64,000 nucleotides of DNA from Pseudomonas extremorientalis (GCF_001870465.1 NZ_MDGK01000036.1:1-64000); one strand, 5' to 3'; shown: positions 45,171 to 55,081, numbered from the stretch's first letter. The notes: generated by a model from the sequence alone, not told the origin. Numbers and translations: made by a program.

Positions 45171-45886
45171 CGGCCCTGCTCCCCGGAAAAACGATCGCGG
45201 CTGTTGGTCAGGTGCAGCACCATGGCGGCGCGGGCGGCGTCCGGGTCCTGGCGTTTGATCGCGTTGAAGATCGCCTCGTGTTCCAGGTTCGCCAACTGGC
45301 CCAGCCTGGCGAAGTCGGCACCGCCGCGCTCATCGCCCTTGACCTGGGTGCGCGGGATCATCGCATTGCCCAAGTGCAGCATGATTTCGGTGAAGAAGGT
45401 GTTGCCGGTGGCCTCGGCGATCAGTTGGTGAAAGCGTTTGTCTTCCTCCACGCAGCTGTCGTTACTGGCCAGGGAAGCCTGGTAGTCGTCCAGCGCCTGG
45501 CGCATGTGGGCCAATTGGGCGTCGGTGCGGCGCACGGCCGCCAGCGCGACAGCTTGTACTTCAAGGCCCAGGCGCAACTCCAGCATGTTGCGCACGCTGG
45601 CCACCGTGTCCACATGCAGGCGCAAACCTTGCTGGGCCTGCTGCTCCAACACAAAGGTGCCGATGCCGTGGCGGGTCTCGACCAGGCCGGACGCCTGCAA
45701 CTTGGAGATAGCCTCGCGCACCACCGTTCGGCTCACGCCGTGCTCGTGCACGATGGTGGATTCCGAGGGCAGTTTTTCACCGGGTTTGAGTTGGCCGAGC
45801 AGGATGCGTTGGGTCAGCGCGTCGACCACGCCTTGGGCCAGGTTGGTGGAGCGTCTGCGGACAGAGCTTCCATTATCGATGGGCAT
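45167..45886 (-). CDS. GntR-family regulator (FadR subfamily), likely glucarate control
   Basis: 239 residues. Winged helix at about 15-80 (LGQLKPGEKLPSESTIVHEH and VVREAISKLQASGLVETRHG) followed by an FCD all-helical effector domain with a His-rich metal/carboxylate site. It is divergent from the MFS transporter and glucarate dehydratase genes, with the motif CTTGTATGA twice in between, and so probably controls hexarate uptake and degradation. Confidence 0.92.
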   Translation of the reverse strand: MPIDNGSSVRRRSTNLAQGVVDALTQRILLGQLKPGEKLPSESTIVHEHGVSRTVVREAISKLQASGLVETRHGIGTFVLEQQAQQGLRLHVDTVASVRNMLELRLGLEVQAVALAAVRRTDAQLAHMRQALDDYQASLASNDSCVEEDKRFHQLIAEATGNTFFTEIMLHLGNAMIPRTQVKGDERGGADFARLGQLANLEHEAIFNAIKRQDPDAARAAMVLHLTNSRDRFSGEQGR

Positions 45887-45979
45887 ATTACGCGTCCACA
45901 GGGTTGAGCAGCCGCAAGCTTAACATCCCCACCTGGCCCTCGCGCCTACAGGGTGGTTGATGCGCAAAAAACCATCGAC

Positions 45980-46064
45980 TTGTATGACAACTAATTTGTA
46001 AAGCTCTCTACAACCAAGAAAACCCAAGGATGTTGCAGAATAAATAAAACAACTTGTATGATGT
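45980..46064. promoter_or_regulatory. Repeated motif upstream of the glucarate genes, probable GntR sites
   Basis: TTGTATGACAA, an inverted repeat with a three-base centre, at 45980-45990, and a related TTGTATGATGT at 46054-46064. Both carry the leading ACTTGTATGA. FadR-subfamily regulators bind short palindromes of this size. The second copy is about 50 bases before the transporter ATG. Confidence 0.5.
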
Positions 46065-46115
46065 CTGGCAACTCGACACGCAAACCCACATAAAAACAAT
46101 CAGGGGGAGTCTGGA

Positions 46116-47477
46116 ATGGTGACCACTTCAAGCCATGCATCTGCCACACCCGAAAATGATGCCGTCCTCACGCGCGCCGTGAGCAAGGTGAAGGGCCATG
46201 TGCTCCCACTGTTCGTGATCATGTTCATCCTCAACTACATCGACCGGGTCAATATCGGTTTTGTGCGCACGCACATGGAACACGACCTGGGCATCGGCGC
46301 AGCGGCGTATGGCTTCGGTGCCGGGTTGTTCTTCATCGGCTATGCCCTCTTCGAAGTGCCCTCCAATATGCTGCTGCAAAAGGTCGGCGCGCGTATCTGG
46401 CTGACCCGCATCATGTTCACCTGGGGCATCGTCGCTACGCTGATGGCGTTCATTCAGAACGAAACCCACTTCTACATCCTGCGCTTCTTGCTGGGCGTGG
46501 CTGAAGCCGGCTTTTTCCCGGGGGTGATCTACTACTTCACGCGCTGGTTGCCCGGTGTGGAGCGTGGTAAAGCCATTGCGATTTTCCTCAGTGGCTCGGC
46601 GGTCGCGTCACTGATTTCCGGTCCGCTTTCCGGCGCGCTGTTGCAGATCGAAGGGTTTGGCTTTCACGGCTGGCAATGGATGTTTGCCATTGAAGGCCTG
46701 GCCTCAGTGGCGCTGGGGTTCTTTGTGTGGTTCTGGCTCGACTCCAAACCCCACGACGCCAAATGGATGACCCGCGAGGAACAGGACGCACTGGTCAATG
46801 CCATCGACCAGGAACAACGCGACCGCGAAGCCCTCACCCGCGTCAAGCCGACCCTAGGCAAGCTGCTCAAGGACCGCCAGATCCTGCTGTTCTGCGCGTT
46901 GTATTTCTGCATCCAGCTGACGATCTATGCCGCCACGTTCTGGCTGCCGAGCATCATCAAGAAGATGGGCGACTTGAGTGATGTTCAGGTCGGTTTCTTC
47001 AACTCGATCCCGTGGCTGATCTCGATCATCGCCATGTACGCCTTCGCGTCGTTGTCCGGCAAGTTCAAGTTCCAGCAGGCCTGGGTCGCGGCAGCACTGC
47101 TGATTGCGGCGGCGGGGATGTTCATGTCGACCACCGGCGGGCCTATCTTCGCGTTTGTGGCGATCTGCTTTGCGGCCATCGGCTTCAAGTCGGCGTCGTC
47201 ACTGTTCTGGCCGATCCCCCAGGGCTACCTGGATGTGCGCATTGCCGCTGCGGTGATCGCGCTGATCAACTCCATCGGTAACCTGGGCGGCTTCGTCGCG
47301 CCGACCACCTTCGGCTTTCTGGAGCAGACCACCGGTTCGATCCAGGGTGGCCTCTATGGCCTGGCCGGCACCTCGGTGCTCGCCGCGGTCCTGGTGTTTT
47401 TTGCCAGGACGGCCCCCTCTGCCGCATTGAAGCCACCGAGCGGCGTGCCCACCGCCGCCCTCGGCAAACCACTTTGA
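46116..47477 (+). CDS. MFS transporter, hexuronate/glucarate (ACS) type
   Basis: 453 residues with 12 predicted helices. The family motifs are clear: [20 protein letters not shown] after helix 1, and [19 protein letters not shown] in the first half. This anion:cation symporter family carries glucarate, galactarate, hexuronates and related acids. It is followed after 19 bases by glucarate dehydratase, so glucarate is the likely substrate. Confidence 0.95.
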   Translation: MVTTSSHASATPENDAVLTRAVSKVKGHVLPLFVIMFILNYIDRVNIGFVRTHMEHDLGIGAAAYGFGAGLFFIGYALFEVPSNMLLQKVGARIWLTRIMFTWGIVATLMAFIQNETHFYILRFLLGVAEAGFFPGVIYYFTRWLPGVERGKAIAIFLSGSAVASLISGPLSGALLQIEGFGFHGWQWMFAIEGLASVALGFFVWFWLDSKPHDAKWMTREEQDALVNAIDQEQRDREALTRVKPTLGKLLKDRQILLFCALYFCIQLTIYAATFWLPSIIKKMGDLSDVQVGFFNSIPWLISIIAMYAFASLSGKFKFQQAWVAAALLIAAAGMFMSTTGGPIFAFVAICFAAIGFKSASSLFWPIPQGYLDVRIAAAVIALINSIGNLGGFVAPTTFGFLEQTTGSIQGGLYGLAGTSVLAAVLVFFARTAPSAALKPPSGVPTAALGKPL

Positions 47478-47496
47478 GACCCGTCAGGAACCTGCC

Positions 47497-48822
47497 ATGA
47501 ATACTCCCGTCGTTACGCACTTCCAGGTCATCCCCGTCGCCGGCCACGACAGCATGTTGCTCAATCTCAGCGGCGCCCATGGGCCATACTTCACGCGCAA
47601 TATCGTCATCCTCAAGGACAGTTCGGGCAACACCGGCGTCGGCGAAGTGCCCGGCGGCGAGCGCATCCGCGAAACCCTGGAAGACGCCCGCAGCCTGGTG
47701 ATCGGCCAGCCCATCGGCCAGTACCAGCGCATCCTCAACCAGATGCGCAGCGCCTTTGCTTCACGCGATGCCGCCGGTCGCGGCCTGCAGACCTTTGACC
47801 TGCGCATCACCATCCATGCCGTCACCGCCATGGAAGCGGCGCTGCTCGATTTGCTGGGCCAGTTTCTCGAAGTGCCGGTGGCGGCCTTGCTCGGCGAAGG
47901 ACAGCAGCGTGATGCGGTAAAAATGCTCGGCTACCTTTTTTATGTCGGCGACCGCAGCGCAACCGATCTGGCCTACCGCAACGAAGCCGACAGCGACGAC
48001 GACTGGTTCCGCCTGCGCCACGAAACAGCCCTGACCAGCGACGCCGTGGTACGCCTGGCCGAAGCCGCCCAGGCCAAATACGGCTTCAACGACTTCAAGC
48101 TCAAAGGCGGCGTATTGAGCGGCGACGCCGAAATCGAAGCGGTCACCGCCTTGGCCGAACGCTTCCCGGATGCACGCATCACCCTCGACCCGAACGGCGC
48201 CTGGTCACTGAAAGAGGCTATCCGCCTGTGCCGCGACCAGCACCACGTACTCGCCTATGCCGAAGACCCCTGCGGTGCAGAAAACGGTTACTCAGGTCGT
48301 GAGGTCATGGCCGAATTCCGCCGTGCCACCGGCCTTAAGACCGCCACCAATATGATCGCCACCGACTGGCGCGAGATGGGCCACGCGATCCAGCTGCAAT
48401 CGGTCGACATCCCCCTCGCCGACCCGCACTTCTGGACCCTGCAGGGCTCGGTGCGTGTTGCACAGATGTGCCATGAGTGGGGCCTCACCTGGGGCTCGCA
48501 CTCCAATAACCACTTCGATATTTCCCTGGCGATGTTCACCCAGGTGGCCGCCGCAGCACCGGGCGACATCACCGCCATCGACACCCACTGGATCTGGCAG
48601 GACGGCCAGCGCCTGACCAAAGCGCCGCTGAAGATCGAAGGTGGTTACGTGAAGGTCCCAAGCAAACCAGGCCTGGGTGTGGAGATCGACCTGGACGCCG
48701 TGGCCCAGGCCCACGAAGTCTACAAAGGCATGGGCCTCGGCGCGCGGGATGACAGCGTGGCGATGCAATTCTTGATTCCGGGGTGGCGCTTCAACAACAA
48801 GCAACCCTGCCTGGTGCGATAA
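47497..48822 (+). CDS. gudD: Glucarate dehydratase
   Basis: 441 residues of the enolase superfamily, the usual length for GudD. The KxK motif is in NDFKLKGG near residue 203, then metal ligands in ITLDPNGAW and [12 protein letters not shown], and the catalytic His in [14 protein letters not shown]. It removes water from D-glucarate or L-idarate to give 5-keto-4-deoxyglucarate. Forms an operon with the upstream transporter. The later enzymes (aldolase or dehydratase) are not in this window. Confidence 0.96.
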   Translation: MNTPVVTHFQVIPVAGHDSMLLNLSGAHGPYFTRNIVILKDSSGNTGVGEVPGGERIRETLEDARSLVIGQPIGQYQRILNQMRSAFASRDAAGRGLQTFDLRITIHAVTAMEAALLDLLGQFLEVPVAALLGEGQQRDAVKMLGYLFYVGDRSATDLAYRNEADSDDDWFRLRHETALTSDAVVRLAEAAQAKYGFNDFKLKGGVLSGDAEIEAVTALAERFPDARITLDPNGAWSLKEAIRLCRDQHHVLAYAEDPCGAENGYSGREVMAEFRRATGLKTATNMIATDWREMGHAIQLQSVDIPLADPHFWTLQGSVRVAQMCHEWGLTWGSHSNNHFDISLAMFTQVAAAAPGDITAIDTHWIWQDGQRLTKAPLKIEGGYVKVPSKPGLGVEIDLDAVAQAHEVYKGMGLGARDDSVAMQFLIPGWRFNNKQPCLVR

Positions 48823-48830
48823 CCCCTTCC

Positions 48831-48930
48831 TGCAGGAGCGAGCTTGCTCGCGAAGATCGCCAACGATAACGCGTCCTCTCCGGATAAACGCAATGCCTAG
48901 GTTTTCTTCGCGAGCACGCCCGCTCCTGCA
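48831..48930. repeat. REP-type inverted pair after gudD
   Basis: Two arms with GCAGGAGCGAGCTTGCTCGC and its reverse-complement-like partner GCGAGCACGCCCGCTCCTGC face each other across about 50 bases. This is a third REP family, distinct from those at 1936 and 13880. The right arm runs into the antitoxin remnant. Confidence 0.8.
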
Positions 48931-49015
48931 ATTGGCTGTACCGTCAGCTCGACGCCCAAGGCCAGCATCAGCTTCTGGATCGTCTCGTTGTTTCCGGCGA
49001 GCGCCGGAACAAAAA
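48893..49015 (-). pseudogene. Remnant of a helix-turn-helix antidote gene
   Basis: On the minus strand the frame reads ALAGNNETIQKLMLALGVEL followed by TVQPIAGAGVLAKKT and a stop near 48898. This looks like the C-terminal end of HigA-like or other HTH antidote proteins (the NPTxETxxKVLxALG type). Upstream the matching frame shifts to VVQVLNQGF, and no start or full domain exists. The tail passes into a REP arm. Likely a decayed fragment. Confidence 0.45.
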
Positions 49016-49077
49016 ACCCTGGTTCAGCACCTGCACAACCATCGGATGGATACTATGAGCGCTTGTTTCCCCAATGT

Positions 49078-50001
49078 TTAAAGCACCCGATCAAACAACG
49101 GCGCCACGTCATACCGCTGCTTCAACATCTGTGCATCCACCAAAAAGTCCGCCGTGGCCTGGGCCTCGCTGATAATCGTCGGCGAGATCGGCAGCACCTT
49201 GATTGCATCGCGCTTGAACCACACCTTGGCGATTTCCGGCGCCGACTGGTTGGCCTTCGCCCAGGCTTCGGCGTATTCATCGACGTGGGTGTTGCTCCAG
49301 GCTCGGGCGCGAGTCAGGCGGGCAATGAAGTCTTTGATGATCGCGCTTTTCTGCGCCAGGGCCGGCTCGTACGCCACGATGTAGGTCGGCGCACTCATCA
49401 GGCCCTTGGCGTTGCGGATCAGGGTGCTGCCTTCTTTTTCCTGCAACGACACGTAGGGTTCCCAGGTGCCGAAGGCGTCGATGTCGCCCTGGGTCAACGC
49501 CAGGCTGGCCTCGGCCGGCAGCAGGTATTTGAAGTTGACGCTGCTGCGTGGCACCCCCGCTTCATCCAGCGCCTTGTACGCCAGTTGCTGGCTCCATGAG
49601 CCGTTCCAGATGGCGACGGTCTTGCCTTTGAGGTCGGCCACCGAGTGAATGCCCTTGCGCGCCACAATGCCCACGCCATCAAGGCTGGTCTGGGTGCTGG
49701 CGACGACTTTTACCGGTGCGCCGTTGGCGGCCAGGCTGATCACCGGGGTGTCGCCGACGATGCCCACATCCAGCGCGCCGCTGGCCACGGCCGAGGCTAC
49801 CGGGGAACCGGTGTTGAAGCGCTTGAAGTCGACTTTGTACGGCAGGTCCTTCAGCTCGCCGGACAGCTCCAGCACGATGCGGTTGGAAAAGAACTGGTCA
49901 CCCACGACGAGGGTCAACGGCTCGGCGGCGCTGGCCGACGGACCATAGAGCGCAAGGGAGGCCACGCCCAGCAAGGACAGCAGTGTTCGACGGTTGATCA
50001 T
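49078..50001 (-). CDS. Sulfonate-type ABC transporter substrate-binding protein
   Basis: 307 residues from MINRRTLLSLLGVASLALYG, a secretion signal ending near ASA-AE; periplasmic. Type II binding-protein fold of the SsuA/NMT1 group: LVVGDQFFSNRIVLELSGEL, then SGALDVGIVGDTPVISLAAN and GKTVAIWNGSWSQQLAYKAL. No permease or ATPase lies next to it, so it would have to share one. It is divergent from a DszC/SfnB-like monooxygenase gene, suggesting organosulfur scavenging. Confidence 0.9.
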   Translation of the reverse strand: MINRRTLLSLLGVASLALYGPSASAAEPLTLVVGDQFFSNRIVLELSGELKDLPYKVDFKRFNTGSPVASAVASGALDVGIVGDTPVISLAANGAPVKVVASTQTSLDGVGIVARKGIHSVADLKGKTVAIWNGSWSQQLAYKALDEAGVPRSSVNFKYLLPAEASLALTQGDIDAFGTWEPYVSLQEKEGSTLIRNAKGLMSAPTYIVAYEPALAQKSAIIKDFIARLTRARAWSNTHVDEYAEAWAKANQSAPEIAKVWFKRDAIKVLPISPTIISEAQATADFLVDAQMLKQRYDVAPLFDRVL

Positions 50002-50242
50002 GAAAAATCCCACAGGGTTAGAGGGTTGGTTTAACCATCTGTGGGCATGCAGTCTGGTCGCGTCAGGTAGAAACTAACGCAATAAAAGCGCGGGGTTTAA
50101 TACTGTTGGGCACTATCGATAGAACCGTCCCACAGGTCGCTAGTTGCTTTTCGTATTAAAACCTTCGCTGCCGCTGGGTTAGGGTGACGTCACCAGACCA
50201 CTGGACCCCAGCACCTGAACCACTTTCAGCAAGGTCCATTGC

Positions 50243-51484
50243 ATGTCGATTCCCGCTTTGAATATCTGGGGCGCTCCGCCCACTGCCCGCTACGAACAAC
50301 TGGCCGCGCCGTTTCGCCCACTGTTTGCGCACATTCTCGCGCAGGCCGCCGAGGCGGATCAGACACGCGCCAGCCTCGCCACGGTGATCCAGCAACTGAA
50401 CGCCCTGGGTTTGCCGCGCTGGCGCCTGCCGGCCAGTTATGGCGGCCAGGATGCGACCCTGGTCGAGCTGCTCACGCTGCTTGCGGAACTGTCCGCCGCC
50501 GACTCCAACATCACCCAGGCCCTGCGCGGCCACTTTGGTTTTTGCGAAGACGTACTCAGCGCCAAGGACCTCGACTGGCGCGCCAAGTGGCTGGACCGCC
50601 TCGGCCAAGGCGCCCTGCTCTCCCCCGGCAGCACCGAAGTCGGCAACGGAGCCCGTGGCGATTTCGACACCCGCCTGCACCGCGATGCCGCCGGCGCATT
50701 GCGCATCAGCGGCAAGAAGTTCTACACCACCGGCGCGCTCTACAGCGACCTGATCAATACCATCGCGACCGGTGAAAACGGCACCGTGTATACGGTTGTC
50801 GTCGACCTGAAAGCCCCCGGCGTGAAGATCGTCGACGACTGGAACGGCTTCGGCCAACGCCTCACCGCCAGCGGCACCTGCATCTTCGATCACGCACCGG
50901 TGATGGACAACGACGCGCGCCCCACCCAACAGCGCTTCGGCCATGGACAGTCGTTCTTCCAGCTCTACCACCTCAGCACCCTCGCCGGAATCGCCCGACG
51001 CGCCGCCCTCAGCGGTGCCGAAGAACTCAGCCAGCGCGCCCGCACCTTCACCACGGGCAATGCCGACACCGCAGGCCAGGACGTGCAACTGCTACAGGTG
51101 ATTGGCGAAGTCGCGAGCCAAGCCTACGCTGCTCAAGCGATTGCCCAGCAAGCGGCGCAACGCCTGGAGTACACCGCGCAGTCTGTGATTGCCCATGACC
51201 AGCCACTGCATGACGATGATCCGCAGGTTGCATTGGCCGAGCTGGAAGTGTGCCTGGCGGTGAACCCGGTGGTGGATGCGACGCTGGCCGCGACCACCGC
51301 CTTGTTCGACGCCCTGGGCGCCAGTGCCACCGCCAGCAGCAAGGCGCTGGATCGGCTGTGGCGCAATGCGCGCACCCTGGCGAACCATAACCCGCGGGTG
51401 TACAAGTCGCGGATCGTAGGCAATTACCTGGTCAATGGAGTCCTGCCGCCTGCGCAGTGGCGGGTGGGCGTGGCAAAGCACTGA
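50243..51484 (+). CDS. Acyl-CoA-dehydrogenase-fold flavin monooxygenase (DszC/SfnB type)
   Basis: 413 residues of the acyl-CoA dehydrogenase superfamily. The N-terminal helical domain with LGLPRWRLPASYGGQDATL and the middle LSPGSTEVGNGARGD lack the catalytic Glu position of true dehydrogenases. C-terminal NPRVYKSRIVGNYLVNG is typical of DszC/SfnB-like flavin-dependent monooxygenases, which use reduced FMN on sulfur compounds or sulfones. Role in sulfur acquisition is inferred from family and the divergent sulfonate-binding gene. Confidence 0.9.
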   Translation: MSIPALNIWGAPPTARYEQLAAPFRPLFAHILAQAAEADQTRASLATVIQQLNALGLPRWRLPASYGGQDATLVELLTLLAELSAADSNITQALRGHFGFCEDVLSAKDLDWRAKWLDRLGQGALLSPGSTEVGNGARGDFDTRLHRDAAGALRISGKKFYTTGALYSDLINTIATGENGTVYTVVVDLKAPGVKIVDDWNGFGQRLTASGTCIFDHAPVMDNDARPTQQRFGHGQSFFQLYHLSTLAGIARRAALSGAEELSQRARTFTTGNADTAGQDVQLLQVIGEVASQAYAAQAIAQQAAQRLEYTAQSVIAHDQPLHDDDPQVALAELEVCLAVNPVVDATLAATTALFDALGASATASSKALDRLWRNARTLANHNPRVYKSRIVGNYLVNGVLPPAQWRVGVAKH

Positions 51485-51512
51485 CAGTTCGAGGGCACAA
51501 CAAAGATCAAAG

Positions 51513-51600
51513 GTGGGAGGGGGCTTGCCCCCGATTGCGGACATCCAGTCACTGCATTGTTAGTTGACCCATCGCCATCGGGGGCAAGCCCCCTCCCACA
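51513..51600. repeat. REP-type inverted pair
   Basis: Arms GTGGGAGGGGGCTTGCCCCC and its reverse complement face each other around a 45-base spacer, between convergent genes. Same family as 1936-2007. Confidence 0.85.
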
Positions 51601-51606
51601 GGTAAC

Positions 51607-52755
51607 CTACACGCTCACAAACTTCAGCACCCGCGCCAACATCCGGTCGCAGGCCTGCAACTGCGCCAGGCTGATGAACTCGTCCGGTTTGTGGCCCTGC
51701 TCCATGCTGCCAGGCCCACACACCACCGTAGGAATACCGGCCTGGTCGAACAGACCCCCCTCTGTCCCAAAGGCCACCGTGCCAAAATCCTGCGAGCCAC
51801 AGAACTGCGCCACCCATTCGGCGGCCTGGCTTTCAGGCGCTGTGGCCAGCCCGGGATAGCTCGACAACTCACTGATGCTGATCGCCGATTGCGCACTCAC
51901 CGCGCGCATCGCCGGCAACAGGGAGTACTCGGCGTAGTCGCGCAGTTGCTGCACCACCTGCCAGGGATCCTGGGCCGGCAGCGAGCGCACTTCAAAGTCG
52001 AAACTGCAGTCCTGCGGCACGATATTGAGCGCCTTGCCGCCACTGATCAAACCAGTCTGCACCGTAGAAAACGCCGGGTCGAAACGCGCATCCAGATGCT
52101 CTGGCGCCTTGAGCGTTTCGCCGAGCCGCACCCATTCGCTGACCAGGCGCGCCGCGTATTCAATGGCGTTCACGCCCGCCGGCGCGTACGCCGAATGGCA
52201 CGCCGCGCCATGCACCTGGCAGCGCATCGCCAGCTTGCCTTTGTGGCCCAGCACCGGCTTGAGTTCGGTGGGTTCGCCAATCACACACAGCAGCGGCTTG
52301 ACCGGCTGCCCGTGGAACCGCTCGATCAGCGAGCGCACGCCCAGGCAACCGACTTCCTCATCGTAGGACAGCGCGATATGCACCGGCATGCGCAACGGCG
52401 CCTGCACCAACGCCGGCACGCACGCCAGCACACAAGCGATGTAGCCCTTCATGTCCGCCGTGCCACGACCGTACAACTTGCCGTCCTGTTCGGTCAGCTC
52501 GAACGGCGCCACGCGCCAGCGCTGCCCGTCCACCGGCACCACATCGGTATGCCCGGACAACACGATGCCGGGCACCTGCGCCGGACCAATCGTCGCAAGC
52601 AGGTTGGCCTTGCTCTTGTGCGCGTTGTACACCAGCTCACAGGCCACGCCGTGGTCTTGCAAATAGGTGCGCACGAAGTCGATCAAGGCCAGGTTGGATT
52701 CGCGGCTGGTGGTGTCGAAACGCACCAGTTGCGCCAGCAGGTCGCGGCTGTTCAT
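51607..52755 (-). CDS. argE: M20 amidohydrolase, acetylornithine-deacetylase type
   Basis: 382 residues. Metal-site motifs of M20 hydrolases in order: VLSGHTDVVPVDGQ, YGRGTADMKGYIA, ALSYDEEVGCLGV with the general-base Glu, and GTEGGLFDQAGIPTVVCGPG. These match ArgE-type zinc/cobalt deacylases. As the last gene of the cluster at 51.6-57.5 kb, it may act on an N-acyl or N-carbamoyl intermediate rather than on arginine biosynthesis. The family call is secure; the substrate is not. It overlaps the DUF1028 gene by 4 bases. Confidence 0.9.
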   Translation of the reverse strand: MNSRDLLAQLVRFDTTSRESNLALIDFVRTYLQDHGVACELVYNAHKSKANLLATIGPAQVPGIVLSGHTDVVPVDGQRWRVAPFELTEQDGKLYGRGTADMKGYIACVLACVPALVQAPLRMPVHIALSYDEEVGCLGVRSLIERFHGQPVKPLLCVIGEPTELKPVLGHKGKLAMRCQVHGAACHSAYAPAGVNAIEYAARLVSEWVRLGETLKAPEHLDARFDPAFSTVQTGLISGGKALNIVPQDCSFDFEVRSLPAQDPWQVVQQLRDYAEYSLLPAMRAVSAQSAISISELSSYPGLATAPESQAAEWVAQFCGSQDFGTVAFGTEGGLFDQAGIPTVVCGPGSMEQGHKPDEFISLAQLQACDRMLARVLKFVSV

Positions 52756-53426
52756 CGGTCATCTCCCGGCACCGCATAACCCGGTGCGATCTGCGGGTTG
52801 AGGGCGCGGTCGATGTAATCCTGCAGTTGCCCGCGATAGGCTTGCCAGAGTTGGTCGAGGGCGCTGATCGGGTCCGCATCGGCCCAATCCACACGCAGAT
52901 TGACCACTGGCCACAGCAGGTCATCGACAATCACCAGCGCCGCCGAATGCACCGGCCCCGCTTCACCACCACCTGCCACACCGGCGTGCATCGCGGCCAG
53001 CAGGCGGTCGGCCAGGTGCCCCGGGGCCGCTTCGAACGCCGCCACCATGGCCTCGATTACGCCGGGGTTGGCCAACATGTTCCCTGCCGCCACGCATTGC
53101 TCGCCACTCACTGCGTGGTGAATACCCAGGGTCTGCGCACCGCTGAAATGCGCGGTGCGGCCCAAGTGATCAATCACGCTGACCTGGCGATACTCGCTGT
53201 GATCCTGACCGGCCAACGTCGCCAGCGCTTCACTCGGTGTCAGGCCCTGCTCCAGTAAATCCAGCACCTGAGGCCCCAGGCTCGGCAAGGTAATGTTCTG
53301 CGATGCCACCGCGCCCACGCCGGGACGCAGCCATGGGCAACGCGCGCCCACGGCAATGCTCGATGAGCTGATCGCAATGCCCAACTGGCCCGTCTCGGCG
53401 CAGCGGGCGACAACGGAAAACGTCAT
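52752..53426 (-). CDS. DUF1028 family protein (Ntn-hydrolase-like)
   Basis: 224 residues, MTFSVVARCAETGQLGIAIS at the start and GEQCVAAGNMLANPGVIEAM in the middle, both hallmarks of DUF1028. The fold is related to N-terminal-nucleophile hydrolases, and members often sit in catabolic clusters with Rid proteins and amidohydrolases. Start overlaps neither neighbour but its stop overlaps the M20 gene by 4 bases. Likely hydrolyses an amide in the pathway; not proven. Confidence 0.9.
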   Translation of the reverse strand: MTFSVVARCAETGQLGIAISSSSIAVGARCPWLRPGVGAVASQNITLPSLGPQVLDLLEQGLTPSEALATLAGQDHSEYRQVSVIDHLGRTAHFSGAQTLGIHHAVSGEQCVAAGNMLANPGVIEAMVAAFEAAPGHLADRLLAAMHAGVAGGGEAGPVHSAALVIVDDLLWPVVNLRVDWADADPISALDQLWQAYRGQLQDYIDRALNPQIAPGYAVPGDDR

Positions 53427-53436
53427 GGAGGTGTCC

Positions 53437-54168
53437 TCAATCGAGCACGGAAGGGTCAGCGTCGATCATCAGCTGCTTCATTTCTTCGAAATGCTGGCGC
53501 GAAAAGTCCGCGATGCCTTCCCAGCCCCGCGCGGTTTTTTCCGCCACTTCATCGGACAGCACCCGCAACGGCTGTCCGGTGGACCAGGCCGTGACGAGGA
53601 TCTGGCAGGAACGTTCCAGGGTCCAGATGTCGTCGAACGCTTCACCGATGGAACCGGCCGTGACCATTACGCCGTGGTTACCCATCAACAAGCGCGTCTT
53701 GCCGTCGAGCAACCCGGCCAGCCGTGCGCCTTCGGCCTCGGTGTCGGCCATGCCGCCGTACAGCTCGTCCACGGCCACGCGGTTGAAGTAACGCGCGGTG
53801 TTCTGGTCGATCGGCGGGATGTGCGGCCTGGCCAGGCACGCCACCGCCGTGGTGTACACCGGGTGCAGGTGCAGCACCGCACGGGTCTGTGGCAACAGCC
53901 GGTGGATCTGCCCATGGATCGACCAGGCCGTGGCGTCCACGTTGGGGTGATCGGCACAGGCCGTGTCGTGCGCATTCAACAGCAACAGATCGCTCGCGCG
54001 GATACGCGAAAAGTGCTTCCACTTCGGGTTGAGCAGAAACTGTTTGCCATCGGCCGAAACGGCGGCACTGAAGTGGTTGGCCACCGCTTCATGCATGCCC
54101 AGATGGGCGATGATGCGAAAGGTCGCCGCCAGGTCGATGCGCGTCTGTTCTTCGTGGGATAACGCCAT
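53437..54168 (-). CDS. Class II aldolase/adducin family protein
   Basis: 243 residues. Start MALSHEEQTRIDLAATFRII, with GGAGA upstream; the frame opens 14 codons earlier. Metal ligands His of VLHLHPVYTTA and the NHGVM motif are visible, with the acid in the N-terminal NHFSAAV region. Members are zinc aldolases or decarboxylases acting on small sugar- or keto-acid substrates. It lies between the binding protein and DUF1028 genes in the same operon. Confidence 0.9.
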   Translation of the reverse strand: MALSHEEQTRIDLAATFRIIAHLGMHEAVANHFSAAVSADGKQFLLNPKWKHFSRIRASDLLLLNAHDTACADHPNVDATAWSIHGQIHRLLPQTRAVLHLHPVYTTAVACLARPHIPPIDQNTARYFNRVAVDELYGGMADTEAEGARLAGLLDGKTRLLMGNHGVMVTAGSIGEAFDDIWTLERSCQILVTAWSTGQPLRVLSDEVAEKTARGWEGIADFSRQHFEEMKQLMIDADPSVLD

Positions 54169-54222
54169 GGATCGCTCTCCGCAGGGCGCGGCCGCAGGCG
54201 AATGCGGCACGCGCGTGTAGGT

Positions 54223-55053
54223 TTACTTCGGCATCAGTGCGGCGATGTCGGCATCGGTCGGCGCTTGGAAGTTGTACTTCTTGAGCAGGGCGGCGTACTC
54301 CGGCGTGGCGCGGTATTTTTCCAGGCCGTCGAGCAGGGCTTTTTTTACCGTGTCATTGCCTTTCTTCACGCCGAAGCCGTTGAGCACCGGGTAGATCAGG
54401 GTGTCGGACGAGATCACCACGCGGCTGCCGAGCTTGTCGATCACGCCTCGGGCCACGGCGGCATCGGTGATCTGCGCTTCGACGGCGTGGGCCAGCAGCG
54501 CCTGGGTGGTTTGCGGGTCAGTGCTGTATTCGCTGATCTGGATCGGCTTCAGGCCCTTGGCGACGCAGTATTCGGTGGACAGCTTGTTCATCTGCGCCAG
54601 CCACGAGGTGGCCCCCATGGAGCCGATCTTGTGGCCGCAGAACTCTTCCGGGGTCTTGGGCTGGAAGGCGCTGTCCTTGAGGGTGAGGATCGACTCGCCG
54701 CTTTTCAGATAAGGGATCATGTCGATCACTTTGACCCGCTCGGCGGTGATGTACATCGACGAGTTGGTCACATCGAAACGCCCGGCCTGCAGGCCAGTGA
54801 TCAGGTTGGGGAAGCGTGTGTCGAGGGTCTCGACCTGGCGGCCCATGACCTTGCCCAGGCCGTCCATGAACTCGATATCAAAACCCGCCGGCTTGTTGTT
54901 ATCCATGTACTCATAGGGGAAGAACGTCACGTCGGAACCGGCGATGATCTTGCCGTCCTGCTGGAACGCCGAAGCGGCCAACGAGGTCAGTGCAACGGCT
55001 GCGCCCAGCAGGCACACGGCAAGGGGACGAACACTTTTACGAAACGCTGTCAT
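54223..55053 (-). CDS. Amino acid ABC transporter, substrate-binding protein
   Basis: 276 residues from MTAFRKSVRPLAVCLLGAAV, a secretion signal ending near ASA-FQ; periplasmic. SBP_bac_3 fold with GSDVTFFPYEYMDNNKPAGF at the start and ITGLQAGRFDVTNSSMYITA. It binds an amino-acid-like solute and delivers it to the fused permease-ATPase encoded 929 bases upstream. A longer upstream frame to 55320 enters the dioxygenase gene and is not used. Confidence 0.92.
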   Translation of the reverse strand: MTAFRKSVRPLAVCLLGAAVALTSLAASAFQQDGKIIAGSDVTFFPYEYMDNNKPAGFDIEFMDGLGKVMGRQVETLDTRFPNLITGLQAGRFDVTNSSMYITAERVKVIDMIPYLKSGESILTLKDSAFQPKTPEEFCGHKIGSMGATSWLAQMNKLSTEYCVAKGLKPIQISEYSTDPQTTQALLAHAVEAQITDAAVARGVIDKLGSRVVISSDTLIYPVLNGFGVKKGNDTVKKALLDGLEKYRATPEYAALLKKYNFQAPTDADIAALMPK

Positions 55054-55081
55054 GGTGATTACCTGCAAGGGTTTAGGGGGG

